A DNA stretch of 64,000 nt from Setaria digitata. Its lineage: Eukaryota; Nematoda; Chromadorea; Rhabditida; Setariidae. The stretch is from contig RCAB01000004.1 of NCBI GenBank assembly GCA_003640385.1, positions 310,001-374,000 of the forward strand. The letters are read 5' to 3'. Shown piece after piece: positions 52,301 to 64,000 of the stretch. Position 1 is the first letter of the stretch. Every line of letters begins with the position of its first letter. The notes beneath the pieces were generated by a model. It saw only the letters and a program-made list of their open reading frames with translations, was not told the DNA's origin and ran no database searches. Both the position numbers and the translations under genes were made by a program.

Positions 52301-55300
52301 ATGATCACAAGTAAGCTTTGCAATGCCCTTTTGAGTTCCTGAAAATGTGGAATTGGTTATCATTTTTTAAAATTTATATAGCATGGTTTATTATTTTACA
52401 ACATTTGAGCCTTGTTCATTTCTGACATAGGAAAGTTTGTTCAAGTTCATCCGGTTTCAAAAAAAAAAAAAGGAATTTCAAACATTTTTTCATCTATTCT
52501 TGTCATGTTGTTTCTTTATTTTTTCAGGATTTTTTTGCAACTCTCCTTTTTATGCAATCATTCAGTGAAATCTAGCTCGAAACAGGCACTTTTTTTGTTT
52601 CTTAATTATCAGAAATTCTATCATTTGAATTCCGTTCGCAATTTTTAATGGAATTTATAAATTTATTCCTAACTCCATTTCTTTCGACTTTTTTTTTTTC
52701 CTTTTACTTGCTACTTTTCAGGCTGCTATTATTCTCGAACTTTTCAATCTAATAGAAGAAATAGCCACCGTTGTTCTGCGTAGTCACCCAGTCGATTCCC
52801 AAAATCAAAATAAGTTGGATGTTACTTTACTTTGTTGGTCTTTGATGCTTCTTTCGAGTGCCTTTGATGTTGTAGCCTACAGTAAGTTTGATTTATTCAG
52901 TGTCTAATGAAAATTTTGCGATTTTCATTGAAGTTATTCTTTTGATTTAGCTATATTTCTCCCTATTACTTGCTACTTATTGAAATTCTAACAAATCCAT
53001 CAGATCTGGAATAAAGAACGCATATAATTCCGTCTCTTTTTAGCGGCTGTCATAACTGTACTCGTGATTCTTGTCGTCATGTAGTTGCTGAAGTTGTTCC
53101 AGTTCGCATAAATTTTTCTTTTAGATATATATATATATATATATATATATTTATTTATTTATATTTATATTTGAAGCAGTATAAATTGAGATTACAAAAG
53201 CAAGTAGTAGTTATGTCCTTTTTGAAAAAGCAACCCTTGTCTTTTTTAAATAAGAATATCTATGTTGAGAATTTATCCAGTAGAAAGCAATGTTTTATAA
53301 ATTGGTTTCAGACAAAAAGAAAAACGACCGTTGGGCATTTATTGGCGGTGAATATTCACGAGTTCTGGCATCAAATGAAAAGGATGATTCTGTATCTAAA
53401 TGGCAAAAGAAGAGGTTACTGAAATTCGGACATGCCGACGAAAAAACCACGAATTCTTTGAAGAATATTACCTCTGCAACTTTGGTAAAGCTCTACTGTC
53501 ATCTAAGGGTCGAAGGAAAATAGCATATCATATTGTTGAAAATTCTTCTGAGATTCTGGTAAAACTCACTGTTGGATTAAAAATTCACGAAGTATAGCAG
53601 TAACTCAGTAGAAGTTCTCAAAATATAACAATAACTCAGAAATTTTCCGAGTTTGTATGCCATGACTTTTGTGTATAGGCACAAAATTTTCAAATGCACT
53701 CTGCAAATTTATTTATATCTTATAATTCTTGTGCCTATCATCATGACTTGTTCCAACCAAAGACTTCAATAACATATTAAATATTAAAGGACGAAAGAAA
53801 TTTGTCGAAACAAAACAGAATATCTTGTCCCTTTGAGCAAACCGGGAGACGATGTCCCAGATGAGCTGGTAAATACAGTATCATGGAAAACAGAATATTA
53901 AGCTAAATTAACCCCCTCGTGCCCGTGTTTAACATTTAGATATAATGAAGGGGAAAGTAGCCTTTACTGTTGGTTAGTAGCAATAGTACCAGTACCAGTT
54001 GATATTTCTCACATTTTTTTTTTTTTTTTTTTTTTAGAAAACTCAACTCGAGACATTGTGGGAGAAGCACTTGAAGGTAATGGAAGCAATGAAGGCAAAT
54101 ATGAAGATGACTAAGGCATTAAATGCCAAGATGCAAAAGAAAACTGAAATGGAGAAGAAAATCCATGGTTTAGCCCCACCTAGTAAAATGGGTCAACCGG
54201 TTCGCTTTTATGCATGAAACTATATTAAAATCACTTTAGTAGTTCCTCTTCATCCTTTATCTTGGTATATCGTCAGTTCCACCGTCCTTTCTACCTCTTT
54301 CTTCATTCATCAGCTTATAACGTATATAAGACACCATTATCATCAGCCGTTGATTAACAACTGTTTAAGTTGATCTTAACGGTAGTTTTAAGGGAAACAT
54401 GTTCAACAAACAAAACTGTTTTGTCAGTATAACTCAGAACTTTACTCCTCATTCGAATTATTTCATTTCTGCGCGTATTTGTCTAGCTGAGCGTTATTGG
54501 ACATCATTTTCAACACATCGTTAGGATGGATTGTTCGTAAATCTGGTTAAACATGAATTTCAGTTTCATCACATTTATTGCCAGTCACTCTTCTATAATC
54601 AGGGAATTGTTTGAGGCTTTGGTTGAAACCGATTTTCCAGCAGAATTGAAAGAAGATCTGCAGGCAACATTATTGCCGTTCTTCGCTGAACAACAAACTG
54701 AAGAATTCTTAGTTAAGGTAACTGATCATTACTGTATTGTTTAAGTTAGCTTTGAATTTGGTATGTTGTAATGTACCTTCGAGGCCAAGGCTGCATCAGA
54801 TTTTTCTCATTTCTTTGCATACAGGGGCTTCCGAAATAATCACTTGTAAAAATATATTGTGCATACAATGCTTGATTTTAGCGAATAATTTGTCACACCA
54901 ATGAAAGCTTAAATTTTCAGAAACATACCCATCAGCAAAGTTTTGATCTGAAGACTTCGGCAGATTCGTGTATGCTTTTATTTTCCTCCAAAAATCCACT
55001 CGTATTTAATATGCTTTATGCTTAAAAAAAGAAAAAAATTAATCTCTATTGAATTGTAACGAAGCGAATGATTTATAGCTGAATCAGCACTGAAAAAAGC
55101 AATATCCATGGCTAGCAAGAATAATCCTCGATCTCGGCACCGACAGTACAGTATTCGCCTAAAACTTCCTCACGAACCATGTCTTGAAGTTGCTCGGAAA
55201 TTGGTCTTTCTCCTTTGTAATTTTGAAAAGCAACTTCCAATATTAGCCAAATTAATCATATGCAAGGTAGGACTATTTATTTTGTGTCTCGTAATTACAT

Positions 55301-58300
55301 ATGGTCTTTTGTTTCTGCTTTGCTTCCCTTTAATTCTGCAGCTAACATTTATCTAACATATATCAAAGTATCGAAAGGGAAATGTTTCTGGTACGCTTTA
55401 AGGAAATGTTTGATAACTTTGTGTGATATGAATTATTAACATTCTGTTCATCCGATTATCTTGCCAGTTAACTATGTTATTTATGTTGTTGTTTTGACAC
55501 ACAGTTCTTATCGTAAGGTGCTGTTTTGAAAGCATTTTCAGGTTGTTGCCCGCATATGCATTAGCGCATCTCACCACACTATTCCTCTGGTTTGCGTTTT
55601 GGAAGGCCCAATTGATAAACTGATAAGAGTTGGTTCGTGTCAGAGATTCATAAAACTTCGATAATCATCAAATTATCTATTTAAATAATTTAAATATATT
55701 TTCCTTTCTGATCATGCATATTGAAGTCGTGACCACACCTTCATCACCTTAAAAATACTTCTAACACTGATTTGGAAAACAAGATGAAAGAAGTCATGGA
55801 ATAATTTACATTGATAACAAGATGAAGCATTTGTATTAGATGTGAAATGTTTCTTCATTTTGTTTTCTAATTCTACTAATACTCATTTTTTCCAGTGTCA
55901 CTGTTTCAGGATTGGAAGAGCAAAGAACTGGCTTGCTGAAATATGCTATTTTGCATTTAATTTTAGATGTCATTGAAGCTGAATCACGCGCTGTTTTTAA
56001 GTCGAATAGTTCATCCAAAAATTATGCTTTCGTAAAGGCAAGGGATTTGAAAGCGTCTGAAATATCTAAAGAGCTTGATTTACTTTGCATGCATCATACG
56101 GGCTATCACTTTGATGATCTTTTACGAGGTGACTTTTATTTTGCTAGAAGGAATTCGAATGGCTTATTGATCATTGTTTTATTGGTGTAGTATTTTGTTA
56201 TGTGTTATAAAGAAAACAGTTTTGTCTAGTTTAACCAAAAAATATAGTAATAATCTGTTCTTTAATTTACAAACTTTCTGATAAAAATAATGATCTAGAG
56301 AGAAAGAAAGCGATTGGTAAAGTTCCTGAGAGACGGGGGTCTTAATACATCATATTTCTATACTCTGTAATTTATTATTTTAGCAAAATCCAAAAATGAA
56401 AAAGCTAGGGATGTGGATGGACGCAAATCAACTGGGATTACAGCGGCTGTTTGCTGTCTTCCAGAAACGTTTCATGATGCAAAAACCTCTCGGTCCTTTA
56501 GCATTGCAAAGTAAGATTTAATTTGTAAGGTGTTCAAGTTCTGATTGAATCTAAAGCGTCTGGATCGTGATTCATTAAGATGATTTATTCAGTATAATAT
56601 TTTGTTACTTTTTCCATGTTAAAACATAAGAAAAGTTACGTAGGTTGATGTAAGAAGCTTACCTGGCACAATGGCAAAAGTTTAAAGCTTTAATATTTTA
56701 CTTCCAATATTCAATCATCTTCGCACTTCTTTGGCAATGCTGATTGATTAATTAAAAACAAATCGTATTGTTAGATGTTAGTCTCTGATAGTCCGTCTAA
56801 AAATTTGTTTGATAGCGACTTTATAAACTTTGTTTCTGCATGTTGTTCTCGTGCAATTTTTATATTTCCTTGTAATTTAAGTAGTTAGTTCAGTTATTAG
56901 AAAACGAATCACATGGCTGCTTTAAACATTCTGGCGTGAAATCCATTTTCCAGTTATGATGAACAACCTGACTTGGGATCTGAATTACTAGAAACACTGA
57001 TTTATCAACTACTGATGAATACGAGGCAAGCAGTCGTACCTGACGGTCCCAGTGATGAAATTCGTAGTCATACTTATCGGAGAAAGTAAAGCTTTTTATC
57101 ATCACGTGATTGTTTGATTTTACATTTGCTTTGAAATATTAGCTCTTTATATTTATTTTGAATCATTTGTGGAGTGGTGTTCTAGTTCCTGATTTTTTGA
57201 TTCACTGAGACTTTTTGGTTATTCAAAAATTATTGAGATGGAAAGTTCTTCAGTTAGTCACAAATGTATATCCTGATCTCTGTTTTTTTTTTTTGGACTA
57301 CATTTTTAGAGCTAAAGAAATAATCAGTGAGAAACTTGCAAGAGGTGAACAGTTTTGTTATGTTTTTCGCTGGATTGACGATCTTCTAGAAGCTGATGAG
57401 CAAGCAGCCCATTCTTGTAACGGGGTACGTTAGATTGTTTTCACTAAGATAATGATTTGCTTTGTTTTGTTCCTTAGTAAAAAAATTTCCATATGAAAGT
57501 TGAGTGAAAACTTTTACTTCTTAAAGGTTTTCGCTTGTTTTTCCTTTGTGCTAGATTATTAGAGATAAAGGAGAAATGATAGTAGAGGTAGGAAAGCGTT
57601 TTTTAGTGGTTTTATTTCGTGTCCGCTATGGCTTTTCGATTAGTATTTTTCCGGTCTCCTTCACGTTAGTATTTGTAATTTAGACCATTTATGTAAGTAA
57701 AGTCGGAAATATTAAAGAACTGTAATAATGCTTATTAAATTATTATCTCCGTCAAGTATACCATGTTAATCTTCTCCTGATATTTTTGTGTATTGTAGTT
57801 AAAATGGGTCAGTGTAGCAAATTTAATTTTGAAAGTTGATTTCTTGATTGAATCATAATACGCTTATTGTGCTGCATAACCAATTTCAGGATGCAGAATC
57901 CTATATGGAAATGATGGAAAAGCAAACATCAGAGAATACGGCATATATAGAGCGCACAACCACATCAAAATCAGCTTTCATCGCTTGCTGTATATCGGAA
58001 TGCATGCACTTTTTGGACAGTGAAAGAAGTGGCTGATAGTTTTATTTTGAATTAAAAGTTAAATGACAAATTAATTAAATGAAATAATGTTTTTCTTAAT
58101 TTTCCATCTTTTTTTTCTAGCTAAGCAAACTGGAAGTCGAAATGATAAAAAAAATTACTGTTTCTTCCTTTCCTTCCCAATAAAAATTAGGAAAATATAA
58201 TTAAAAATAAGAGTCATCTTCTTTATTTTAATCAAAAAAAAAAAAAAGAAAAAAAAAAGGAAAAAAAATAATGAAGTAATCGAAAATTCGAAGAGTGTGA

Positions 58301-61300
58301 ATAATATTTACCGGGGTAGAAATTACTAGTAGGAAATGAATGTCTTTTTTTTTTGAGTTCCTATACTTTTTAAAATTCAGCTAGTTTAGACGATTCAACT
58401 CATGGTTTGGTTTTTTTCTCACCGGCAGCTGAACCAGCATCTAGTTCGCCTTCGGCTCCTGGATCACCTATTCTGCACACAACTGATACAGAAATGAAAG
58501 AAAGTGAGCATAAGGCGCCCGAAAACGATGACGGGATAAAAATGATGAAAGATGTTGATGATTTTGCAGATAGTGTTTCTCAAGATATTGCAAAAGGTTT
58601 TTTTATCCATTCGTCCTTGAACATCATGATTTTCAGTTGACTGGGTCCTCTCTAGTTCATTATTCACTGCTGAATTGAACTATGGTTCGATGTGTTTAAC
58701 AATGTTTTTCTTTTCAAGTAAATTAACTTTATTTGTTAGTTATATACTCAAATGAAAGTAGTTTTTTACCAGCTGGTTGTGTCTGTGATTGTGATCATCT
58801 GGAAGAGGAGCCTTCATCCGACTTTGCAGTCCAAAATGCAGAAACATCTATGGAAACGGTCATTTTTTTCATTTTTTTACTGATATTCTAGAGTCAAAAA
58901 TCAAAAATCTTTAATGAAATTACAAAAAAATAAGACGTGTAAGATGAGCTACGCAAATTGAACAACAAACGAATATTTAGTGCAATAGCTAGCTTAGTCT
59001 TGTTATTTAGGAAATATTTCATTACAATTTGTTTATCATGAAACTAATTACACTCTCGTATTTTTTTTCAGGAACAGTGTTCATCGTCTTCTTCGGCTTT
59101 TTCAGAAAGTAAAATGAAGAAAGGTATGGAAAAATGGGTGCCAGTAAAATGGATGTCAAAAATATCTTTGAACAAAGAGGTTTATGTGGAACATATAATG
59201 GCTAGCTTCCTAGTGAGTTCTTAGTATTTTAAATCGTGGTTTCTTATTCCTTATATTCTTGTAGTCGGGTCGGCATTTGGTCACTATCTAGAACCCAAGT
59301 TCTAACTTTCTTTTTAGCTTGTAATTTAAACACTTTCTTTTAAATCTTTTAAATTTTTTTAAATGCACTTCAACTTTTTTTTTAATTAAATAAACATGAA
59401 GAAAAAACTTTTTTAAAGTGTATGAGAGACTGCGTTCACCCCATTTCGTGGTATTTTAAGCTTATTACTGGCTGATTGCCGCTGCAATAACTGCTTTAAG
59501 GCTTCGGTGTGTTGTAATGTAGTAGAAGCTGAATAATTTTAAAAAATGGGTTTTAAAGAACAAGTTGAGAAATATCTGTATAGGCATATATCTTCTACCT
59601 TTTCTATAAAAGAAGTAATGTTCAAGTAAGTCGAAAAGTTTGGTTATGTTTCAAGGGTGAATTAAGATTGACAAAAAATGATATTCTGGTGCAGCCTTGT
59701 TCGTTTGTATATCCTGATCATCTGACACAACAGTTAGGACTGAACCAACATGTGCACTGCATGAATATGGATCTCCTTGCTGATGTTATCACAAGGTTAA
59801 TTATTTCAATGGTTTTTTATTAAGTGGTTTCACCGAACTTAGGGCTGAAGAAATGCACAAGGTTAATTTAAAAAAAACTCTACAGTTAGAATATGGCCTG
59901 ATGAGATCTATTTTGATAAGTTTGCAGATATTCGGTTCGAGATTTGAGCCGATGGAGAACTAGCTTGTTATGTCGTCCTCGATTGCCAGAAGATGAAACG
60001 ACGCGTGCACAGCTCGGCGAAACGTTAAATGCGACCAGTGCTGCTCTTGGCCGATTTGTTCACAGTATTACGTCCAGTGATTCTGATGAAACTGTCCAGC
60101 AAATACTCAATTTCTGTTTAGATTTCGATGCTGGTCTCATCTGTACGATACTTTTTAATTTAATTTTCTTTCGACATGCAGAGTCTAATAGAGGGAATAA
60201 TAAGAATAGTATTCAGTAAGGGGGGGGGGGGAAGTAAAGATAATATAGCTTCGTGATTCTTTTTTTTTTTAATAAATTGTAGGCCTGGTAAATTTATTTG
60301 AATGAAATAAACTAACTCCTTCCTAGATTCAACGAAAAAGTTACCATTAGTTGGCAAATGCATTCTTCCTGCTGAATGTGCAACTTCTATTGTGAACTTT
60401 GCGGTTACGTCGACTTCACTTTCTGAGCATTTATGGATGCTCGTGCTACGAGTCCTGGATCTCATAATGAGAAATGATGTAAAAATTTATCATTTATTTA
60501 TTTAGTTCAAAATGGTCGAAAGGAAATTTACAAATAAATTTGACGTAATTTATTCAGCAAAATTTCTAGGCATAAGATTCTATTGCACTGAATTTACTGT
60601 TGAATAATATTACATTTGGTCCCTTTATTTTATGAGAGCCCAAAAAAATCCCACCTGCTATTTCTCAGTTAGGCTCATTTCAATGCTAATTATTAACCAT
60701 TCACTTTAATCGAATATTATTTATGATGCAGAAAATGTCTGTATTATATTAATTTCGAATTAGTGCTTCCGTAAAAATGCAACAAAATATTTGCAGTCTT
60801 TTTACAGTTTATTAAATGTATTTTCAGTCCACGGCGACAACACTTCTCATCAAATCACCTCACTTTTGTAAATTAATTAATAATTTCCTGGTGAAAAGTA
60901 TTGTACGAGTAAATCAGTCGTTAACGGTTAATTTTAAGTCATATTTGTGTTAAGAATTATTGCGTACTTAGATATTAGTCTCTTAAAGTATCGTTCATTT
61001 TAATGTATTATCATTAATATGGCTAAAAAATTTTGTAAAAAAAAACCAACGGAAGGATGAACTGCAATTTTTATATCAAAGTTTTTTAAATTTTTTTTTG
61101 CCTTACATAAGTATATGTTTTGTTTTAGACCGGTCCTTCAACGATATGTGCCTTCAAAAGCTTTATTGGACGACTTCATGAAGTGCATGACGTGTCACTT
61201 CGTGATGTTCTTTGCGTGAAAATTCTCACGGTTCTCAAGGATATTTCTTCACAACAGTACTGTGTTTTTCCTAATTATTAAAGTATCGTCTAGGAAAATA

Positions 61301-64000
61301 GTCCCTATTTGTTGCGAATGGGGGATTTAGGAGAAGCCGAACATATGCAACTATGAAACCAGCAGTTATGCGGGTCAGATCCTGGTTTTACAATGAGAAG
61401 TATGACCCATCTCCAATTTTCCCATAAAAGCTGTAATTAGAAATAATAACTGCCTTTCCAAATTGACATAAGAGTATTTGTATCATTCATAATTGCAGAG
61501 ATGATTTGATTAATTTCGCATATCCGATCGACTGTTTGGTTGAATTATTAAATATTGTATCGAATTATGGTCAGATTATGCAAGTGTGGCGCGTAAGCGT
61601 TTTTTTTTTTTTTTTTTTTTTTCATTTTTATTTCTTCTTATGCTAACTTCAGATAGTCCAGAATGTTGATGAAACTGATGAAATTCTGTTGAACAAAAAA
61701 CGTAGACTCGAAAAGATTAGTTTGCTTTATAAATTTTAAATAGCATTAAACCCGAATATCTGAAATCTGATTTAAAACAAACAGCGAATAGGACGAGGCT
61801 TTTTCCATGTGTTTGTTCGTTACCTTGTTTTTGATTTTTCACATCTTTTGTGCAAGTATTTGGATTTGGTGTTCCATACGAAACTAGTTATACATTGATT
61901 TTTAAAGGTTCACAGACTACAAATAAGTGAGAAATTTTGCTTGTAGCACAGGAACTTGCTGCGTATATATCATCATCTATTCACACTGCACGTAATTTTA
62001 TCCATTATTATAAAAGTTCCGGAGGTTACACACTAATTTCTGCTGAATCATATCTTCGGCCAAACATATGCTTCCAAGTTTGTTTTCTTTTTTTTTTTTT
62101 TTTACCTTGAAGGTTTGTATTAGATGTTTGGGACAATATTTGCATGGAATTTTTTGGAATTTTTTGCCATTATGGGTTTATCTTAGACTGACAGTAAAGA
62201 ATTCCTGAATGGAGTGCACGACTTTATTAAAAGCTTTCTGAATTATATAGTTGAAGGGGTTCATATCTGCTGTTATTGACTGAGGTGATAAATTAAAATA
62301 AGTAATATATAAAACAAGAGATAAATAGTATTGAGAATTTGTGAATACCGAAGACAGCTCACTTTTATTGGTGATAAAATCCAGACGAGAATCTTTCAGC
62401 ATGATACTGACTTTTTTATTTTCATATTTAGGCTATTCAAAAAGTACCAGTCAATGCACACTATGGATGCGAGAATGCCGATTTATCTCATCATCCTTAT
62501 ATGGCAGCATTGTGGGGACAATGTGGTCCGCATTATTCTCCTTTAGCTGATGTAAGTTTTATGGAAAATTGCTGGTAGTGAGAGAATGTAGTTTGTACTT
62601 ATTTGATGTCTTATTTAAAGATTTAAAGGTAAAGATACTGTATTTTTGTAATGGAATATTTTTTCACACAGATTGCCATTGTTCCAGAGTAGTTTTTGTC
62701 AAGGAGTTGAGAAGGGTTCATGTGATATACTTTTTGTAGTTCACAATACCACTTATTCGAAAAATTTCTACTCCGTTTATAGCAACTAAGGTATTTTTGA
62801 TATGCGCACTCATTCATCTTTTAGCTTCATCTTCAGGTCATGCTTCTGCGAGTTTTCTTCAGTTGCATTGCTTGGGAATATCGGACATTAGTTTAAGACC
62901 TTGTTTCTTTTTACAGTAATTCATTGCATGATTTTTTGTTTTTATTTTTGGAAGCGATTAGGTCTTGTTGAATGAATTATATGATATTTAATGATACAAT
63001 GATTGATGGGTGGAATACTTATGAATGAGTCAGCATACGAAATGGGATAAAACTATAAGTTGGTTGATATCATTTAGCAATTAACAAGAATATTCTTTAG
63101 ATTTAGTACAAAAAAACTATTACTAAATTATCAGTTGTGTTAATTAAGTTGTACTGATTGAATTTTTTTCTCTTAATACGTTATGTACGTCGTTATTTAA
63201 TGGAACTGACTGATTAGGATTAAGTCGTGTGATATAACTTGTAATATTCATCTTCTGTTGCTGTACTTGTTAATTTTCAGCAGTTCTCCGATACGAAACG
63301 TTCACCTGCAACACGTGGTGATTCATCGAGTCGTTTTCCATCGCTTCTTCGCTGGCAGCATCAGTCAAATATGTTCCGTCAGGTAATCTAGTAATGATCC
63401 AGTATTTTAATCTTATGCATAATCTTGAAATTATCAGTAAGCTGATGACTTGGTCGGAATATTAGTGTTATAATTTTCAGTAGAAGTGGAGGTACGCTGT
63501 TTATGGAATTAATTATTAAATCTGGGGACGGAAATGATATCAGTAGATATTTAAATTGATAGGCATTTCGAGATGCTCATTGTAGGGTAATTTTAAACGT
63601 GTGGGTTTACTGTGCGGTGAGCACTGTGGTATATTTTGCAGGTCTCTTGTTATCTGGATCGTTCAAACGAAGTCTCTGATCATTTATTGAGCAACTTCCC
63701 AGTTGCAGTTGAAGAACTGTTTGAAATTGTAGCAGGATGTGAAAGTGCAGTTCCAGATGTAAATTTGATTTCTCTAGAGGAGTAAGTATTTTATTTAAGT
63801 TACACTTGTCCTTTATCCACTTTTAAAATTTGGTTTATATTGGAAAAATTTCTGCTAACATTCATTTAGTGCAGTTAATGTGTAATGCGATGATTCATAA
63901 GCTAAAAAATTATTTAGTTGGAATCACGTGACTTTGGGCGATCATGCGCTATCGATGTTGCTGAAAATATCACAGCATGTGTCGTATGAGAGACAACGTT
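37356..64000 (+). CDS. birc6: BIRC6/BRUCE-type giant IAP protein, 5' portion
   Basis: BIRC6 (Apollon/BRUCE) is a very large cytosolic IAP that binds caspases, Smac and HtrA2 and is itself an E2/E3 ubiquitin ligase. Exons recognised at the start: 37356-37468, 37679-37841, 37930-38079, 38247 onward, 38877-39007, 39088-39216, 39383 onward; many small exons continue to the right edge. Landmarks in the order of human BIRC6: N-terminal propeller strand (TVSVELPLDEATKFL), BIR domain (38950-39425), a CFRLP block (41810), a jelly-roll block (HVFEFLHF at 44340, then VSHVDIALIFHETC), LAGPYHCAEYADLNSHSAKV (45060), SGLLETEPLTFAVIYASDH (48800), TPKTTPFMTPTPLSPSHLSP (49690), a discoidin-like domain (50290-50780), a Lys-rich helix (54040-54190) and LPHEPCLEVARKLVFLLCNF (55160). 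The C-terminal UBC domain of the family would lie beyond the window and is not seen. The start codon is the first ATG in a frame that reaches the conserved exons; it gives a shorter N-terminus than in human. Confidence 0.9.
38950..39425 (+). other. birc6: BIR zinc-binding domain of BIRC6
   Basis: Encoded across three exons. It opens with SEAARRLTFQNWPHMDYRWA, continues QMAEAGFYHQPNNAGDDRV, and carries the zinc ligands C-x2-C-x16-H-x6-C: Cys codons at 39164-39166 and 39173-39175, His at 39390-39392, Cys at 39411-39413. The WEPSDEPWSEHERHSP stretch is the BIRC6-specific form of the IAP core. All four zinc ligands are intact, so the domain should fold; the spacing is canonical. Confidence 0.95.
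43884..43977. repeat. birc6: Microsatellites: (TG)n and (GGAAA)n
   Basis: In a BIRC6 intron. A TG/CG-rich run (TGTGTGTGTGCGTGTGCGTG, about 43891-43919) is followed at 43954-43975 by four tandem GGAAA-type units. Ordinary simple repeats, useful as markers. Confidence 0.85.
50285..50790 (+). other. birc6: Discoidin-like beta-sandwich of BIRC6
   Basis: Exons read SRKFVILDFGVPILLTDFFI, then PSVAEIAAISLDVWLLGENV, DGQRLLMTTDICRKSIAV and, in the next exon, ACKIPIGFFFGHRYFPSWQ. This matches the human BIRC6 segment with LDFGRPILLTDVLIP and IPLGFYYGH closely. It is a galactose-binding-like fold with the D-F-G-x-P-I-L-L-T-D core, and one of the best conserved parts of this gene. Confidence 0.85.
53124..53167. 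repeat. birc6: (AT)n run in a BIRC6 intron
   Basis: An uninterrupted AT dinucleotide run of about 26 bases, then TTTATTTATTTATATTTATA. It sits between two BIRC6 exons and has no flanking inverted arms, unlike the TA-core palindromes elsewhere in the window. Confidence 0.9.

Overview
The window looks like nuclear DNA of a parasitic nematode, most likely a filarial worm of the Brugia, Onchocerca or Loa type. The DNA is AT-rich. Genes are cut into many short exons with nematode-style 3' splice sites (TTTCAG or TTTTAG), and introns carry long poly-T tracts. Conceptual proteins resemble animal families, with nematode-type versions of ERM, patched-related and junctophilin proteins. The species call is inference. 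No bacterial, viral or transposase gene was recognised.

Layout, all plus strand unless stated. (1) 146-2416: the 3' two-thirds of an ezrin/radixin/moesin gene (erm-1), cut by the left edge. (2) 3972-6254: mitochondrial ribosomal protein S15. (3) 7491-14188: a patched-related (PTR) sterol-sensing-domain membrane protein in 16 exons. (4) 15586-20096: the spindle-checkpoint protein Mad1 (mdf-1). (5) 26682-34356: junctophilin (jph-1), with eight MORN motifs and a C-terminal membrane anchor. (6) 37356 to beyond the right edge: a giant BIRC6/BRUCE-type gene (BIR domain plus, outside this window, presumably a UBC domain). Exon phases were checked by hand for genes 1-5 and close in frame.

The plus-strand genes have no obvious shared pathway: cortical actin linkage, mitochondrial translation, sterol/hedgehog-related membrane transport, mitotic checkpoint, ER-plasma membrane junctions and apoptosis/ubiquitin control. 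Spacing (about 1.1-6.6 kb) does not suggest a tight operon.

The gaps are not all empty. Minus-strand exon-like blocks occur at 21525-22102 (best supported, two phase-compatible exons), 6335-7401 (cysteine-rich) and 34362-36621 (its stop lies 5 bp beyond the junctophilin stop). None has a recognised product. Non-coding structure includes TA-core perfect palindromes in an erm-1 intron, a PTR intron and the gap after junctophilin, a foldback element of roughly 230 bp in a junctophilin intron, and a 13-bp minisatellite in an mdf-1 intron. I found no convincing new multi-gene system. The most interesting items are the nematode BIRC6 gene and the unidentified minus-strand genes.
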